A DNA stretch of 8,657 bases from Pseudomonadota bacterium (GCA_023438785.1 JAEXQJ010000014.1:1-8657), one strand, 5' to 3'. Counted from the stretch's first letter, positions 1 to 7,069 are shown. Numbers and translations: made by a program. The notes: generated by a model from the letters alone, not told the origin.

Positions 1-355
1 GGTTCAGCGCGCGCGCCCGCTCGCGCGCGAAGGCCAGGGCGCCCGCTTGGCGCTGGTGTTCCGCCTCGGCCCTTTGCAGATCGCGCGGCTCGGCCCGGCG
101 CAGGATGCGGCCCAGGTGGCCCGCCACCCTCCGGCTGATGGTGGGCACGAACACGGTGGCCACGGTGCCGCCCCGGCGATCGTCCACCACCACCTGCTCA
201 CCGCGCCGGAGCTGCAGGGCGCCCGCATCGCAGTCGATCAGGCGTCCGTTGGGCGTGTACCTGACGCCCGCCACGTTGCGCTCGACCGCGTCGCGCTCGT
301 CGCGCGGCACCGGTCGCTCGCGCTCGCCGGGTTTGACCGAGGTGCCGTCGTTCAT
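1..355 (-). CDS. ricT: PSP1-domain protein RicT (YaaT-like), 3' end cut by window edge
   Basis: The first 118 residues are visible; the stop lies beyond the left edge. After a charged, probably disordered leader (residues 1-26) comes the PSP1 core, beginning near VAGVRYTPNGRLIDCDAG (29-45), with a following strand set around EQVVVDD (53-59) and VATVFVP (65-71), then a charged helical stretch from about 84. This matches the start of Bacillus YaaT/RicT. In that family the protein joins RicA and RicF in an iron-sulfur complex that helps RNase Y mature mRNAs in the cytoplasm; the Cys-rich part needed for this lies outside the window. The ATG overlaps the holB stop as ATGA, and a GGAGG site stands 4 nt upstream, so the start is well supported and translation is probably coupled to holB. 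The holB-yaaT order is also found in Bacillus. In Proteobacteria-like genomes the role is less certain. Confidence 0.85.
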   Translation of the reverse strand, partial: MNDGTSVKPGERERPVPRDERDAVERNVAGVRYTPNGRLIDCDAGALQLRRGEQVVVDDRRGGTVATVFVPTISRRVAGHLGRILRRAEPRDLQRAEAEHQRQAGALAFARERARALN

Positions 356-1356
356 GCGGCCTCCGCGCGGCTGATTCGAATATCCATCATCATCTTCTCG
401 AGGGCGGTGACCGCGTTGACGTTGCTGGCCAGGGCCGCGCGGGTGGCCAGCACGGCGCTCACCGCGCGCCGCAAACGGCGCACACGGACCGCATCGCCGC
501 CGGCCGCCAGAGACTGCATCTCGGCCATGCGGTCACGCAGCAAGACCAGGTCCTGGGCACCCGCGGCCACCGCCAGGGCATCGCGGTAGAAGCGGGCCAG
601 CAGGGTGAGCGCCTCGGGCAAGTCCTCTCGGCTCTCCTTGTCGGAGAAGGCCCCCGCCGCGTCGAAGATGGGGCCCACCTCGGTGGCCGCGGCGGCCTCG
701 CGGAACCTGGTCACCACCTGCCAGAGGCTGCTCTCGCCCTCGGTGGCCAAGAGCTGGCACAGCCGTGCCGCCGAGCCTCCCGCCATGGCCGCGGCCATCT
801 CCGCCTGGGCCTGGCTGGCCCCGCGCCGCACGGCGATCTCGACCAGCACGGCGGGCGGCAAGGCCACGAAGCGCACGCGTTGGGTGCGCGAACGAATCGT
901 GGGCAGGAGGCGATCGGGCGCCGAGGTCACCAGCACCATGTGCGTGCCCGGGAAGGGCTCCTCCAGCGTCTTGAGCAGGCAGTTGGCCGCACTCGGGTTC
1001 AACGTGTCCGCCTGGTCCAGAACGATGAGCCGCGCCGGGGCCTCATGGGGGCGGGTGCTGGCCAGGGCCACCACCTCCTTGGCCTCGTCCATCACGAACT
1101 GGTTTCCCGCCGGCGCCAACACCTGGACGTCCGGGTGCTGGCCATCCAGGATGCGCCGGCATACGTCACAGGCGCCGCAGCCCCGGTTGGGCTCCACGGG
1201 ACAGCACAGGGCCAGGGCGAGGCCCAGGGCCGCGCTGCGCTTGCCCACCCCCTCGGGACCGTCGAACAGGACGGCGTGGGCCAGACGTCGGGCGGCCACG
1301 GCGCGCTGGAGCAGCGCCACCGCATGATCCTGGCCGGCGAGATCGGCAAGCCGCAT
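352..1356 (-). CDS. holB: DNA polymerase III subunit delta' (clamp loader)
   Basis: A 334-residue AAA+ clamp-loader subunit that would help load the sliding clamp on primed DNA. The N-terminus has the usual LAGQDHAVALLQRAV and LAHAVLFDGPEGVGKRS, with a Walker A at 33-41. Zinc-module cysteines follow at 51/52, 60, 63 and 66, then the HPD motif (74-76). The Walker B-like stretch is LIVLDQAD (110-117), followed by NCLLKTLEEP (125-134) and sensor-region TSAPDRLLPTIRSR (144-157). The usual Ser-Arg-Cys motif reads Ser-Arg-Thr (156-158). The alpha-helical C-terminal collar domain is diverged, as is common. I chose the ATG at 1354-1356; a GTG at 1420-1422 would add 22 residues unlike the family. Neither has a Shine-Dalgarno. 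The gene diverges from pspA across 69 bp, so this is the first gene of the visible holB-ricT unit; tmk, a frequent upstream partner elsewhere, is absent here. Confidence 0.93.
   Translation of the reverse strand: MRLADLAGQDHAVALLQRAVAARRLAHAVLFDGPEGVGKRSAALGLALALCCPVEPNRGCGACDVCRRILDGQHPDVQVLAPAGNQFVMDEAKEVVALASTRPHEAPARLIVLDQADTLNPSAANCLLKTLEEPFPGTHMVLVTSAPDRLLPTIRSRTQRVRFVALPPAVLVEIAVRRGASQAQAEMAAAMAGGSAARLCQLLATEGESSLWQVVTRFREAAAATEVGPIFDAAGAFSDKESREDLPEALTLLARFYRDALAVAAGAQDLVLLRDRMAEMQSLAAGGDAVRVRRLRRAVSAVLATRAALASNVNAVTALEKMMMDIRISRAEAA
360..364 (-). promoter_or_regulatory. Shine-Dalgarno of ricT inside the holB 3' end
   Basis: Read on the minus strand, GGAGG lies 4 nt before the ricT ATG (353-355) and within the last holB codons. 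It is the clearest ribosome binding site in the window and fixes the ricT start. Confidence 0.7.
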
Positions 1357-1390
1357 GGCTTGTCGAACGTAACAGAAACTCCCTGGTGGA

Positions 1391-1419
1391 TCGACACGAC
1401 CCTGCACCGCGAATAGACT
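1391..1419 (+). promoter_or_regulatory. Putative sigma70-type promoter of pspA
   Basis: TCGACA (1391-1396, 5/6 match to TTGACA) and TAGACT (1414-1419, 4/6 match to TATAAT) are separated by exactly 17 bp. The -10 box ends 6 nt before the pspA ATG at 1426, so transcription would begin at or next to the start codon. No Shine-Dalgarno is present in these 6 nt. I found no sigma54 GG-N10-GC element of the kind that drives the E. coli psp operon. Prediction by eye only. Confidence 0.4.
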
Positions 1420-1425
1420 CACGGC

Positions 1426-2082
1426 ATGGGAATGCTCGGGCGTCTTTCAGATCTGGTGAAATCCAACGTCAACGACCTCATCGATTCCATGCAGGATCCG
1501 GCCAAGGAGGTCGACCAGCTCGTTCGCGACATGGAGGATTCGGTTCGCCAGGCGCGCGGCGAAGTGGCCCAATGCATGGCCGAGGAGAAACGCCTGGCCA
1601 AGCGGGTCGACGAGCTGGCGGCAGAGGCCAAGACCTGGGAGGAGCGGGCCGTGCAGGCGGTCAAGGCGGGCGACGATCCCTTGGCCAAAGAGGCCCTGCG
1701 CCGCAAAGCCGAGAAGGATGCAGACCGCATGGAGGCGGAGAAGGCGGGGGCGGACCAGAAGGCCTACGTGGAGAAGCTGACCACGGGCCTCAAGACGCTG
1801 GAGGCGCGTGTGCAGGACGTGAAGCTGCGCCAGGGCAGCCTGCGCGCCAAGGCCCGGGCCACGCGCGGCGAGAGCCCGGTCTCGTCCAAGACCTCCGCTT
1901 TCGAGAACTTCGAGCGGATGTCGAGCAAGATCGACGCCCTCGAGGCCGAAGCGGCCCTGACCGACGAACTCAAGGGCACCACGCCCGAGGCGGTCGCGGC
2001 CGAGCGCAAGCTCCGCGAGATGTCCGAGGCGAACTCAGTCGATGATGCGCTGGCCGAGCTGAAGAAGAAGCTGAACGGCTGA
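1426..2082 (+). CDS. pspA: PspA/IM30 (Vipp1) family membrane-stress protein
   Basis: A 218-residue, almost wholly helical and charged protein of the PspA/IM30/Vipp1 family, relatives of ESCRT-III that assemble on the inner face of the cytoplasmic membrane and protect it under stress. The N-terminal amphipathic helix MLGRLSDLVKSNVNDLID (3-20) and the DPAKEVDQLVRDMEDSVRQA segment (24-43) are typical, followed by a long coiled coil to about 140. The C-terminal SAFENFERM, DALEAEAAL and VDDALAELKKKL blocks are also family hallmarks. The length matches the roughly 220 residues of E. coli PspA. The ATG at 1426 was chosen; another ATG at 1432 is two codons in. There is no Shine-Dalgarno, and a promoter-like pair ends 6 nt upstream. 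No pspB, pspC or pspF is nearby, so this looks like a stand-alone pspA. It converges on the oxidoreductase gene with a 4-bp gap. Confidence 0.93.
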   Translation: MGMLGRLSDLVKSNVNDLIDSMQDPAKEVDQLVRDMEDSVRQARGEVAQCMAEEKRLAKRVDELAAEAKTWEERAVQAVKAGDDPLAKEALRRKAEKDADRMEAEKAGADQKAYVEKLTTGLKTLEARVQDVKLRQGSLRAKARATRGESPVSSKTSAFENFERMSSKIDALEAEAALTDELKGTTPEAVAAERKLREMSEANSVDDALAELKKKLNG

Positions 2083-2086
2083 AGTT

Positions 2087-3250
2087 CTAGCCCTGGATGG
2101 CGCCCTCGATGACGCGCTCGCGAGGGAGTTCGGTGCGCGGGCGGGGGCTGGGGCTCTCGACCAGGGGGCTGATGCCGTCGGCCAGACCAATCAGACGGCT
2201 GCCATCGCGGGCGGATCGGTAGGCGCGTTCGATGAGCTGCACGCACAGGGCGGCCTCGCGTGCATCCTTGCCCACGAACTCGTCGCGCGCGACGGCGCCG
2301 CGGAATTCGTCGAAGAGTGAGCTGAACCAGCCCACGTGGCTGGCGTCCATCCAGTCGGACGGTGCCACGCGACGCTCGAAGCGCCACTTGCCCGGCGAGC
2401 CGGGGGCGACGACGCCCGGGCCGGCCTCCAGGACCGCCAGCTCGATGTCCTCGTCCTCGATGCGAATGGCGCCCTTGCTTCCGTGCAGGGTGTACATCAC
2501 CTTGCGCACGCCTGCCGTCCACGACAGGTGAGCGCTGACCACGCCGGTGGGGAAGTTCAGGGTGCAGCCGAAGACGTCCTCGGTGTCGAAGCCCGCGCTG
2601 GTCGAGCTGTGGGCCGTTATGCCGCTGGGGTATGCGGACATCCATTCGAAGGCCAAGTAGAACGTGTGGCTGCCGTGGTCCATGGCGATGCCGCCGCCCG
2701 AAAACGCGCGCTCGCGACGCCAATCGGGCCGCCACTCGGCCACGCCCTTGGCGTGCGTGTTGCGGAAGGTCTGCATGGTGACCAGGTGGACCGGTCCGAT
2801 GAGCCCTTCATCGAGGATGCCGCGAACCGCCTTGACCACGGGCGCGTGTTTGTAGTTGTGGCACGGGAAGATCACCCGACGTGCCTCGACCGCGTGGCGC
2901 AACATGGAGCGCGCTTCGTCCGCGCTGGTCGCCATGGGCTTCTCGCACAGGACGTGCAACCCGCGATCCAGCGCCGCATGTGCGATCTCGCCGTGGTAGG
3001 CCGGCGGCGTGGTGATGTCGATGAAATCGAGATTCCCAGCCTCGGCCGCCAGCAGCGAGAGGTGATCGGGGTACAGGCGAGCCTCGGGGAACACTCTTCG
3101 GGCCGCCTGGCGCCGCGCCTCGCAGATGTCCGCCACAGCGGTGATCTCCACGCTGCGGCCGTTGCTCATATGCTTCGCGTAGGTCGGCGCATGACCCTGG
3201 CCGGCGATGAAACCGAAGCCCGTGATGGCACCGCGCAGTGGTCGCTTCAT
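2087..3250 (-). CDS. Gfo/Idh/MocA family NAD(P)-dependent oxidoreductase
   Basis: A 387-residue soluble oxidoreductase; family members oxidise or reduce sugars, inositols and related polyols with NAD(P). The N-terminal Rossmann fold starts GAITGFGFIAGQGH (7-20), with the acidic residue D41 at the end of the second strand pointing towards NAD(H). DFIDITTPPAYHGEIA (75-90) and CEKPM (102-106, the family Glu-Lys-Pro motif) follow. The C-terminal alpha/beta domain carries SGGGIAMDHGSH (184-195), the catalytic Asp191/His195 type motif. The final 25 or so residues are rich in Pro, Arg and Glu and probably disordered. There is no signal peptide, so it is probably cytoplasmic. The substrate cannot be deduced: no sugar transporter, kinase or isomerase lies nearby. 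No Shine-Dalgarno precedes the ATG. The gene follows the DUF3108 gene on the same strand after 111 bp, so it may have its own promoter. Confidence 0.93.
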   Translation of the reverse strand: MKRPLRGAITGFGFIAGQGHAPTYAKHMSNGRSVEITAVADICEARRQAARRVFPEARLYPDHLSLLAAEAGNLDFIDITTPPAYHGEIAHAALDRGLHVLCEKPMATSADEARSMLRHAVEARRVIFPCHNYKHAPVVKAVRGILDEGLIGPVHLVTMQTFRNTHAKGVAEWRPDWRRERAFSGGGIAMDHGSHTFYLAFEWMSAYPSGITAHSSTSAGFDTEDVFGCTLNFPTGVVSAHLSWTAGVRKVMYTLHGSKGAIRIEDEDIELAVLEAGPGVVAPGSPGKWRFERRVAPSDWMDASHVGWFSSLFDEFRGAVARDEFVGKDAREAALCVQLIERAYRSARDGSRLIGLADGISPLVESPSPRPRTELPRERVIEGAIQG

Positions 3251-3270
3251 ATCTTAAGGAGTGCTACCAC

Positions 3271-3353
3271 GAGATCGCCCTCACAGGAACTGCACAGTGG
3301 TCCGAGGTCGTGTGATGTGCGCTGACTCGTGTCCGTCGGAAACTGGCGATCTC
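3271..3353. repeat. 9-bp inverted repeat in the leader of the oxidoreductase gene
   Basis: GAGATCGCC (3271-3279) and GGCGATCTC (3345-3353) are perfect inverted copies 65 bp apart, with a smaller nested pair TCCGA (3301-3305) and TCGGA (3336-3340). They occupy most of the 111 bp between the DUF3108 stop and the oxidoreductase start. They could form a structured leader. No T-run follows, so this is not a typical intrinsic terminator. A chance origin is possible. Confidence 0.35.
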
Positions 3354-3361
3354 CCGTCGTG

Positions 3362-4174
3362 TCAGCTCGGGCCAGCAGCAGGTCGCGTGAGCGCGACGAT
3401 ATCGACGCGGACTTCCCCGATTCCGAAGGGAACCACGAGCCGAACTGGGATGCGCCGTGCGTCGTTACTGAGGTAGAGCGAGAACCTGCGCGCCGTTCTC
3501 TTTTTGTCCGGTAGGCCATCCCAGTAGACGGGATCGGCCTGGCCGTCGAGCCGCAGCAGGGGCTGCACCCCGGGACCCGCGGCGGGCGCTAGCGTGATCA
3601 GCCACAGGCCGCGCCCGTCCAAGACTTCGTACACGGTGCGTGCGGTGGGCACGGCCAAACGGATGCGCAGGAGCAGCCCGAGCGGATCGAGGACGATCGC
3701 GCCCCGCGAGAACGCGGCAGCTTGATCCGGCTGTCCCTGGCGCTTGCGCACCAGCGAAACAGCGCCGGGCTGGACCTGCTCGGCGATGTCGATCGTCGTC
3801 TTCCCGTCGCTCCATCTGGTCGACGTCCAACGCGTGGGGCCGAGGGCCCGCGCGTCGAATTCGCTCTCGATGCGCTTGGACATCTTGCCGAAGCCGAGCA
3901 CGGCCCCCGCGCCCGTTCCCACCGCGCGTACCAGGGGCGTGGCAGAGCCGGCGGCAGGCGCGAAGCTCACGGTGGCCTCGGCCACCTGGCCCAGGATGCC
4001 GTAGGTCACGCGGTAGGTCGCGGTCTCGTTGGGCAACGCGACGGGCGCCGGCGTCTCGGGCTCGGGCGCTTGGGGCGCGGGCGCCAGCGTCTCGGGCTCG
4101 GCGAGCGGCGGTATGGTTTCCGATGGCAGGCAGGGCAAGCGACCCAGCCAGAGCAAGACGAACAGGGCGTGCAC
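3362..4174 (-). CDS. Exported DUF3108 domain protein
   Basis: A 270-residue protein of unknown function. A short hydrophobic start (ALFVLLWLG, 3-11) looks like a signal peptide or anchor, but it has no basic residues before it. C15 follows Leu-Pro, which is not a canonical lipobox. A Pro/Glu-rich linker (19-48) leads to a DUF3108-type beta-rich domain (about 50-265). Marks of the domain are ATYRVTYGILG (52-62), TVYEVLDGRGLW in the middle, and RRFSLYLSNDARRIPVRL with GIGEVRVDIVAL at the end. DUF3108 proteins are generally predicted periplasmic or envelope proteins. The start is GTG at 4172-4174, the only plausible start codon after an in-frame stop at 4262-4264. The gene diverges from the membrane-bound sulfatase-superfamily gene across 111 bp, so both may serve the envelope; this is inference. 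Confidence 0.8.
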   Translation of the reverse strand: MHALFVLLWLGRLPCLPSETIPPLAEPETLAPAPQAPEPETPAPVALPNETATYRVTYGILGQVAEATVSFAPAAGSATPLVRAVGTGAGAVLGFGKMSKRIESEFDARALGPTRWTSTRWSDGKTTIDIAEQVQPGAVSLVRKRQGQPDQAAAFSRGAIVLDPLGLLLRIRLAVPTARTVYEVLDGRGLWLITLAPAAGPGVQPLLRLDGQADPVYWDGLPDKKRTARRFSLYLSNDARRIPVRLVVPFGIGEVRVDIVALTRPAAGPS

Positions 4175-4285
4175 GATCCTGTGACGTTCGGCCCGGATCC
4201 CCCATTTCCGAAACCTGCGATCCAGGACACAGGGGAGGCGCGGGGCTTTGACGGCGCGCCTTTACCTGGTAGCCATAGGCCGCAC
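4175..4285. promoter_or_regulatory. Divergent intergenic region between DUF3108 and sulfatase-superfamily genes
   Basis: These 111 bp must carry the start signals for both flanking genes. On the plus strand TTGACG (4248-4253) is a good -35 candidate. The best -10-like hexamer, CATAGG (4274-4279), lies 20 bp further on, which is too far for a normal promoter, so the assignment is weak. CCTGTG (4178-4183) and CACAGG (4228-4233) form a short inverted pair that could be an operator or chance. No convincing promoter was seen for the minus-strand gene, and no strong Shine-Dalgarno precedes either GTG start. Confidence 0.3.
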
Positions 4286-7060
4286 GTGTACTCTCCACGC
4301 CTTTTTCCAGGAACGCTGTACCTCGCCGGCCTGCTCGCCGGGGCCGCGGTTGGGCTTGCAGACGGGTTGCGTTGCGCGTGGCTTGCGCATCTGGGGTGGG
4401 GCGCGTCGCTGGCCACCATCGTCCTCGTGGCTGGCTTCCATCTGCTCATCGGGGCGGCCGCGGGGATGGGCTTGGGTCTGGCAGTGGGCCTGGCTGCCTG
4501 GGGCCGGGCCTCGCCCGCACCACGCTGGGCGCGCCTGACGGCCTGGGGTGCGGTCGGCGTTCTGGCCGGGCTGGCCCCCGTGGTGGCCATCTCGCAGACG
4601 GCGGCACGCAACAATCGTTTTCTGGCCGCGGGGATCGCGGCCTTGGCGTCCCTGGTCGCCGCGACCGTGGCGGCCCTCGTCGGTCCCGCGCTGGCGCGCC
4701 TGCTCGCGCGGCGGGTGCCTGTCGAGCCGGCGTCGCTGTCGCCACTTGGGCTTTTGGTCTTGGCACCGGCCCTGGCGTTGCTGGTGGAGGCGGGCCTGCT
4801 CTTCGCCGTGTGGCGCACCCGCGCGCCTCTGCCCCGTGCGGTGCTCGTCGAGCGCTCGCTCGCGGCGGCCTCGCTGACCCTGGTCCTGCCCGGGCTGCTC
4901 GACCGCTCGACGCGGATCGCGCCGCGTCTGTCGTGGCGGGTGGCCGCGATCGGGGCCGTCTTGCTGCTGGGCGTGCCGGGCGCGCTGCTGGTCTGGCAGC
5001 GTTGGGTGAAGGATTTTCAATTCGTGCGCTGGAACGACGTCATCGTGCTGACGTCCATTCTGGCGGCCACCGCCGGGGCGGCCTGGTTGCTCTCGCGACG
5101 GTCGCGCCGACCCCGCCGGGTGGTGACGCTGGGCTTGCCCGTGGTGGCCGCGCTGGCCGTGCTGGGGGCCAGTGAATCCGAGCCGGCGCGCAAGGCCGCG
5201 TCCATGCGGGCCGGTTTCGCGGGGCAGCTCATCAGCTTGGGTCAGCGGGCCACGGATTGGGACGGAGATGGCTACGCGCGCTTCTTCGGCGGAGGCGACT
5301 GCGACGATCGCGATCCCGGGCGCAATCCCGGTGCCCAGGATTGGCCCGACGATGGCATCGACCAGGATTGCGATGGCCAGGATGCCTCCGCGGAGGCCCT
5401 GCGCTCACCGCCGCTGCACCCCGTGCCCGCGGCCGTGCCGCAGGATTTGAAGCTCTTGTTCATCACCGTGGACACCCTGCGCGCCGATCACATGGGGTGC
5501 TACGGCTACGCGCGGCCCACCACGCCGGCCATGGACGAGCTGGCCAGGCAGGCCACGGTGTTCGAGAACGGCTGGGCGCACGCCCCGTCGACCCGCTATT
5601 CCATGCCCGCCATCGCCACCGCGCGCTGGCCGTCGGCCATCAAGTGGGACCAATCCATCTGGTGGCCGCGCATCGATCCGAGCGAGCGCACCATCGGCGA
5701 GGCGTTGCACGATCTGGGCTACACCACGGCGGCCTTCTACGCCTATCTGTATTTCAATCGCGCGGACCGGCGCGGTTTCGAGCGCGGCATCGACTACTAC
5801 GACGATCGGCGCGCGGCCCTGCACATGAACGTGAACGGCCCCATGGAGTCGGTGGGCTCGTCGGCGCGGCAGATGGCCGACGACGGGATCGAGTTCCTGC
5901 GCGCCCACGGTCAGCAGAAATTCTTCCTGTGGATGCACTTTTACGATCCGCACCTCAACTACGAGCGCCACGCCGAGGCGCCGGCCTTCGGCAACTCGCA
6001 GGCCGATCTCTACGACGGCGAGATCTGGTTCACCGACCACCATCTGGCCCGCGTCTTCGACGAGCTGAAGAGGCTGGGGCTGTGGGACAAGACGGCCATC
6101 GTGATCACCGGTGATCACGGCGAGTCGCTGGGTGAGCACGGCATCAGCGCGCACGGGTATCACCTGTATGCGCCGCACACCAAGGTGCCCTTCATCGTGC
6201 GCGTGCCCGGCCTGCCCCCGCACCGCGAGACCGCGCCGGTCAGTCACGTGGATCTGGGCCCCACGCTGGTGAATCTGGCGCGCGGGCCGCACGAGCCGCG
6301 TTTCCTGGGGCGGTCCATGCTCGATCTGGTGGCGGGCGCGCCCGACGGCACACCACCCGGGCCCATCTTCCAGGAGGTGAGCTACGAGGGCGACGTCAAG
6401 CGACGCGCCTTCGTCACGAGCACGCACCACCTCATCTGGAACTGGACGCCCCACAACACCACCGAGTGCTACGACCTCGCGCACGATCCGGGCGAGTTGC
6501 GCGATCTGTGGGGCACGCCGGCGGGCGAGCCTGAGTGCTCGCGGCTGAAGTCCGCGCTGCGCACCCGTTTGGCCGTGCTGGCCCTTCCGAGTGGCTATCG
6601 CGAGAAGATGGCCGCCTTCGTTTCGGCACCCGGGGCGCCCGCCGCGCGGCCGACCGTGGCGCTGGACGCGCGCCTGGGCGACGTGGTCCGGGTGGCCGGC
6701 TACGATCTGTCGAGTCCCGTGGTGGCGCCGGGCGGCGGCGCGGACCTCACGGTGCATTTCGAGGCCCTGGCCCCGGTGCCGCCTGGCTGGAAGCCTTTCT
6801 TCCACCTGGATGGCCCCATGGGCGGCTTGTTCCGCAACCTGGATCACACGCCCGTGGAGGGCGCCCACCCGTTGGAGCGCTGGCGGGCCGGGCAGCAGAT
6901 TCGCGACCACATCAACATCACGTTCCCGCCCCAGGCGCCCCGGGGCACGTACACGCTGTACGTAGGTTTGTTTAAGGGCCCGCAACGCATGCCCGCCACG
7001 CCGGCCGCCGCCACCGACGGGCACGACCGCTTGCGCGTGGCCACGATCGAGGTCAGGTAG
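4286..7060 (+). CDS. Membrane-anchored sulfatase/alkaline-phosphatase-superfamily enzyme with MopE-like insert
   Basis: A 924-residue fusion starting at GTG 4286. Residues 11-295 hold about eight hydrophobic spans. Residues 324-366 carry a MopE/thrombospondin-3-like metal-binding stretch: DWDGDGY, GDCDDRDPGRNPGAQ, DGIDQDCDG. The catalytic domain (about 390-780) begins FITVDTLRADHMGCYGY, with first metal Asp at 396. Further marks are Thr436 in PSTRYSMP (nucleophile position), DPH (554-556), ITGDHGESLGEHG (Asp610/His611) and HTKVPF (631-636). The C-x-P-x-R formylglycine motif is absent, so transfer or hydrolysis of a phosphate ester is as likely as sulfate removal. Residues about 790-924 form a beta domain with FFHLDGP, DHTPVEGAHPLERW and GTYTLYVGLF, like modules on membrane glycosyltransferases. 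The catalytic part probably faces the periplasm. Upstream the frame stays open antisense to the DUF3108 gene, but only GTG 4286 sits directly before the membrane part; a GTG at 4181 would add 35 Pro-rich residues. The substrate is unknown. Confidence 0.85.
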   Translation: MYSPRLFPGTLYLAGLLAGAAVGLADGLRCAWLAHLGWGASLATIVLVAGFHLLIGAAAGMGLGLAVGLAAWGRASPAPRWARLTAWGAVGVLAGLAPVVAISQTAARNNRFLAAGIAALASLVAATVAALVGPALARLLARRVPVEPASLSPLGLLVLAPALALLVEAGLLFAVWRTRAPLPRAVLVERSLAAASLTLVLPGLLDRSTRIAPRLSWRVAAIGAVLLLGVPGALLVWQRWVKDFQFVRWNDVIVLTSILAATAGAAWLLSRRSRRPRRVVTLGLPVVAALAVLGASESEPARKAASMRAGFAGQLISLGQRATDWDGDGYARFFGGGDCDDRDPGRNPGAQDWPDDGIDQDCDGQDASAEALRSPPLHPVPAAVPQDLKLLFITVDTLRADHMGCYGYARPTTPAMDELARQATVFENGWAHAPSTRYSMPAIATARWPSAIKWDQSIWWPRIDPSERTIGEALHDLGYTTAAFYAYLYFNRADRRGFERGIDYYDDRRAALHMNVNGPMESVGSSARQMADDGIEFLRAHGQQKFFLWMHFYDPHLNYERHAEAPAFGNSQADLYDGEIWFTDHHLARVFDELKRLGLWDKTAIVITGDHGESLGEHGISAHGYHLYAPHTKVPFIVRVPGLPPHRETAPVSHVDLGPTLVNLARGPHEPRFLGRSMLDLVAGAPDGTPPGPIFQEVSYEGDVKRRAFVTSTHHLIWNWTPHNTTECYDLAHDPGELRDLWGTPAGEPECSRLKSALRTRLAVLALPSGYREKMAAFVSAPGAPAARPTVALDARLGDVVRVAGYDLSSPVVAPGGGADLTVHFEALAPVPPGWKPFFHLDGPMGGLFRNLDHTPVEGAHPLERWRAGQQIRDHINITFPPQAPRGTYTLYVGLFKGPQRMPATPAAATDGHDRLRVATIEVR

Positions 7061-7069
7061 GTTCGACTC

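Noticed and set aside
1357..1425. sigma54 promoter for pspA, as in E. coli
   Set aside because: No GG-N10-GC pair with suitable flanks was found in the 69-bp gap.
2080..2092. Terminator between the convergent pspA and oxidoreductase genes
   Set aside because: The gap is only 4 bp and shows no hairpin with a T-run on either strand.
1764..2735. 323-residue minus-strand frame across the pspA/oxidoreductase junction
   Set aside because: It overlaps two well-supported genes in other frames and has Arg/Pro/His-rich shadow composition.
3722..4285. Upstream extension of the sulfatase-superfamily reading frame
   Set aside because: The extension is antisense to the DUF3108 gene and low in recognisable structure; the membrane part begins right after GTG 4286.
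4262..5020. Minus-strand frames antisense to the membrane-span region
   Set aside because: Composition is dominated by Arg, Gln, Gly and Pro with no domain; they mirror the Ala/Leu-rich membrane segments.
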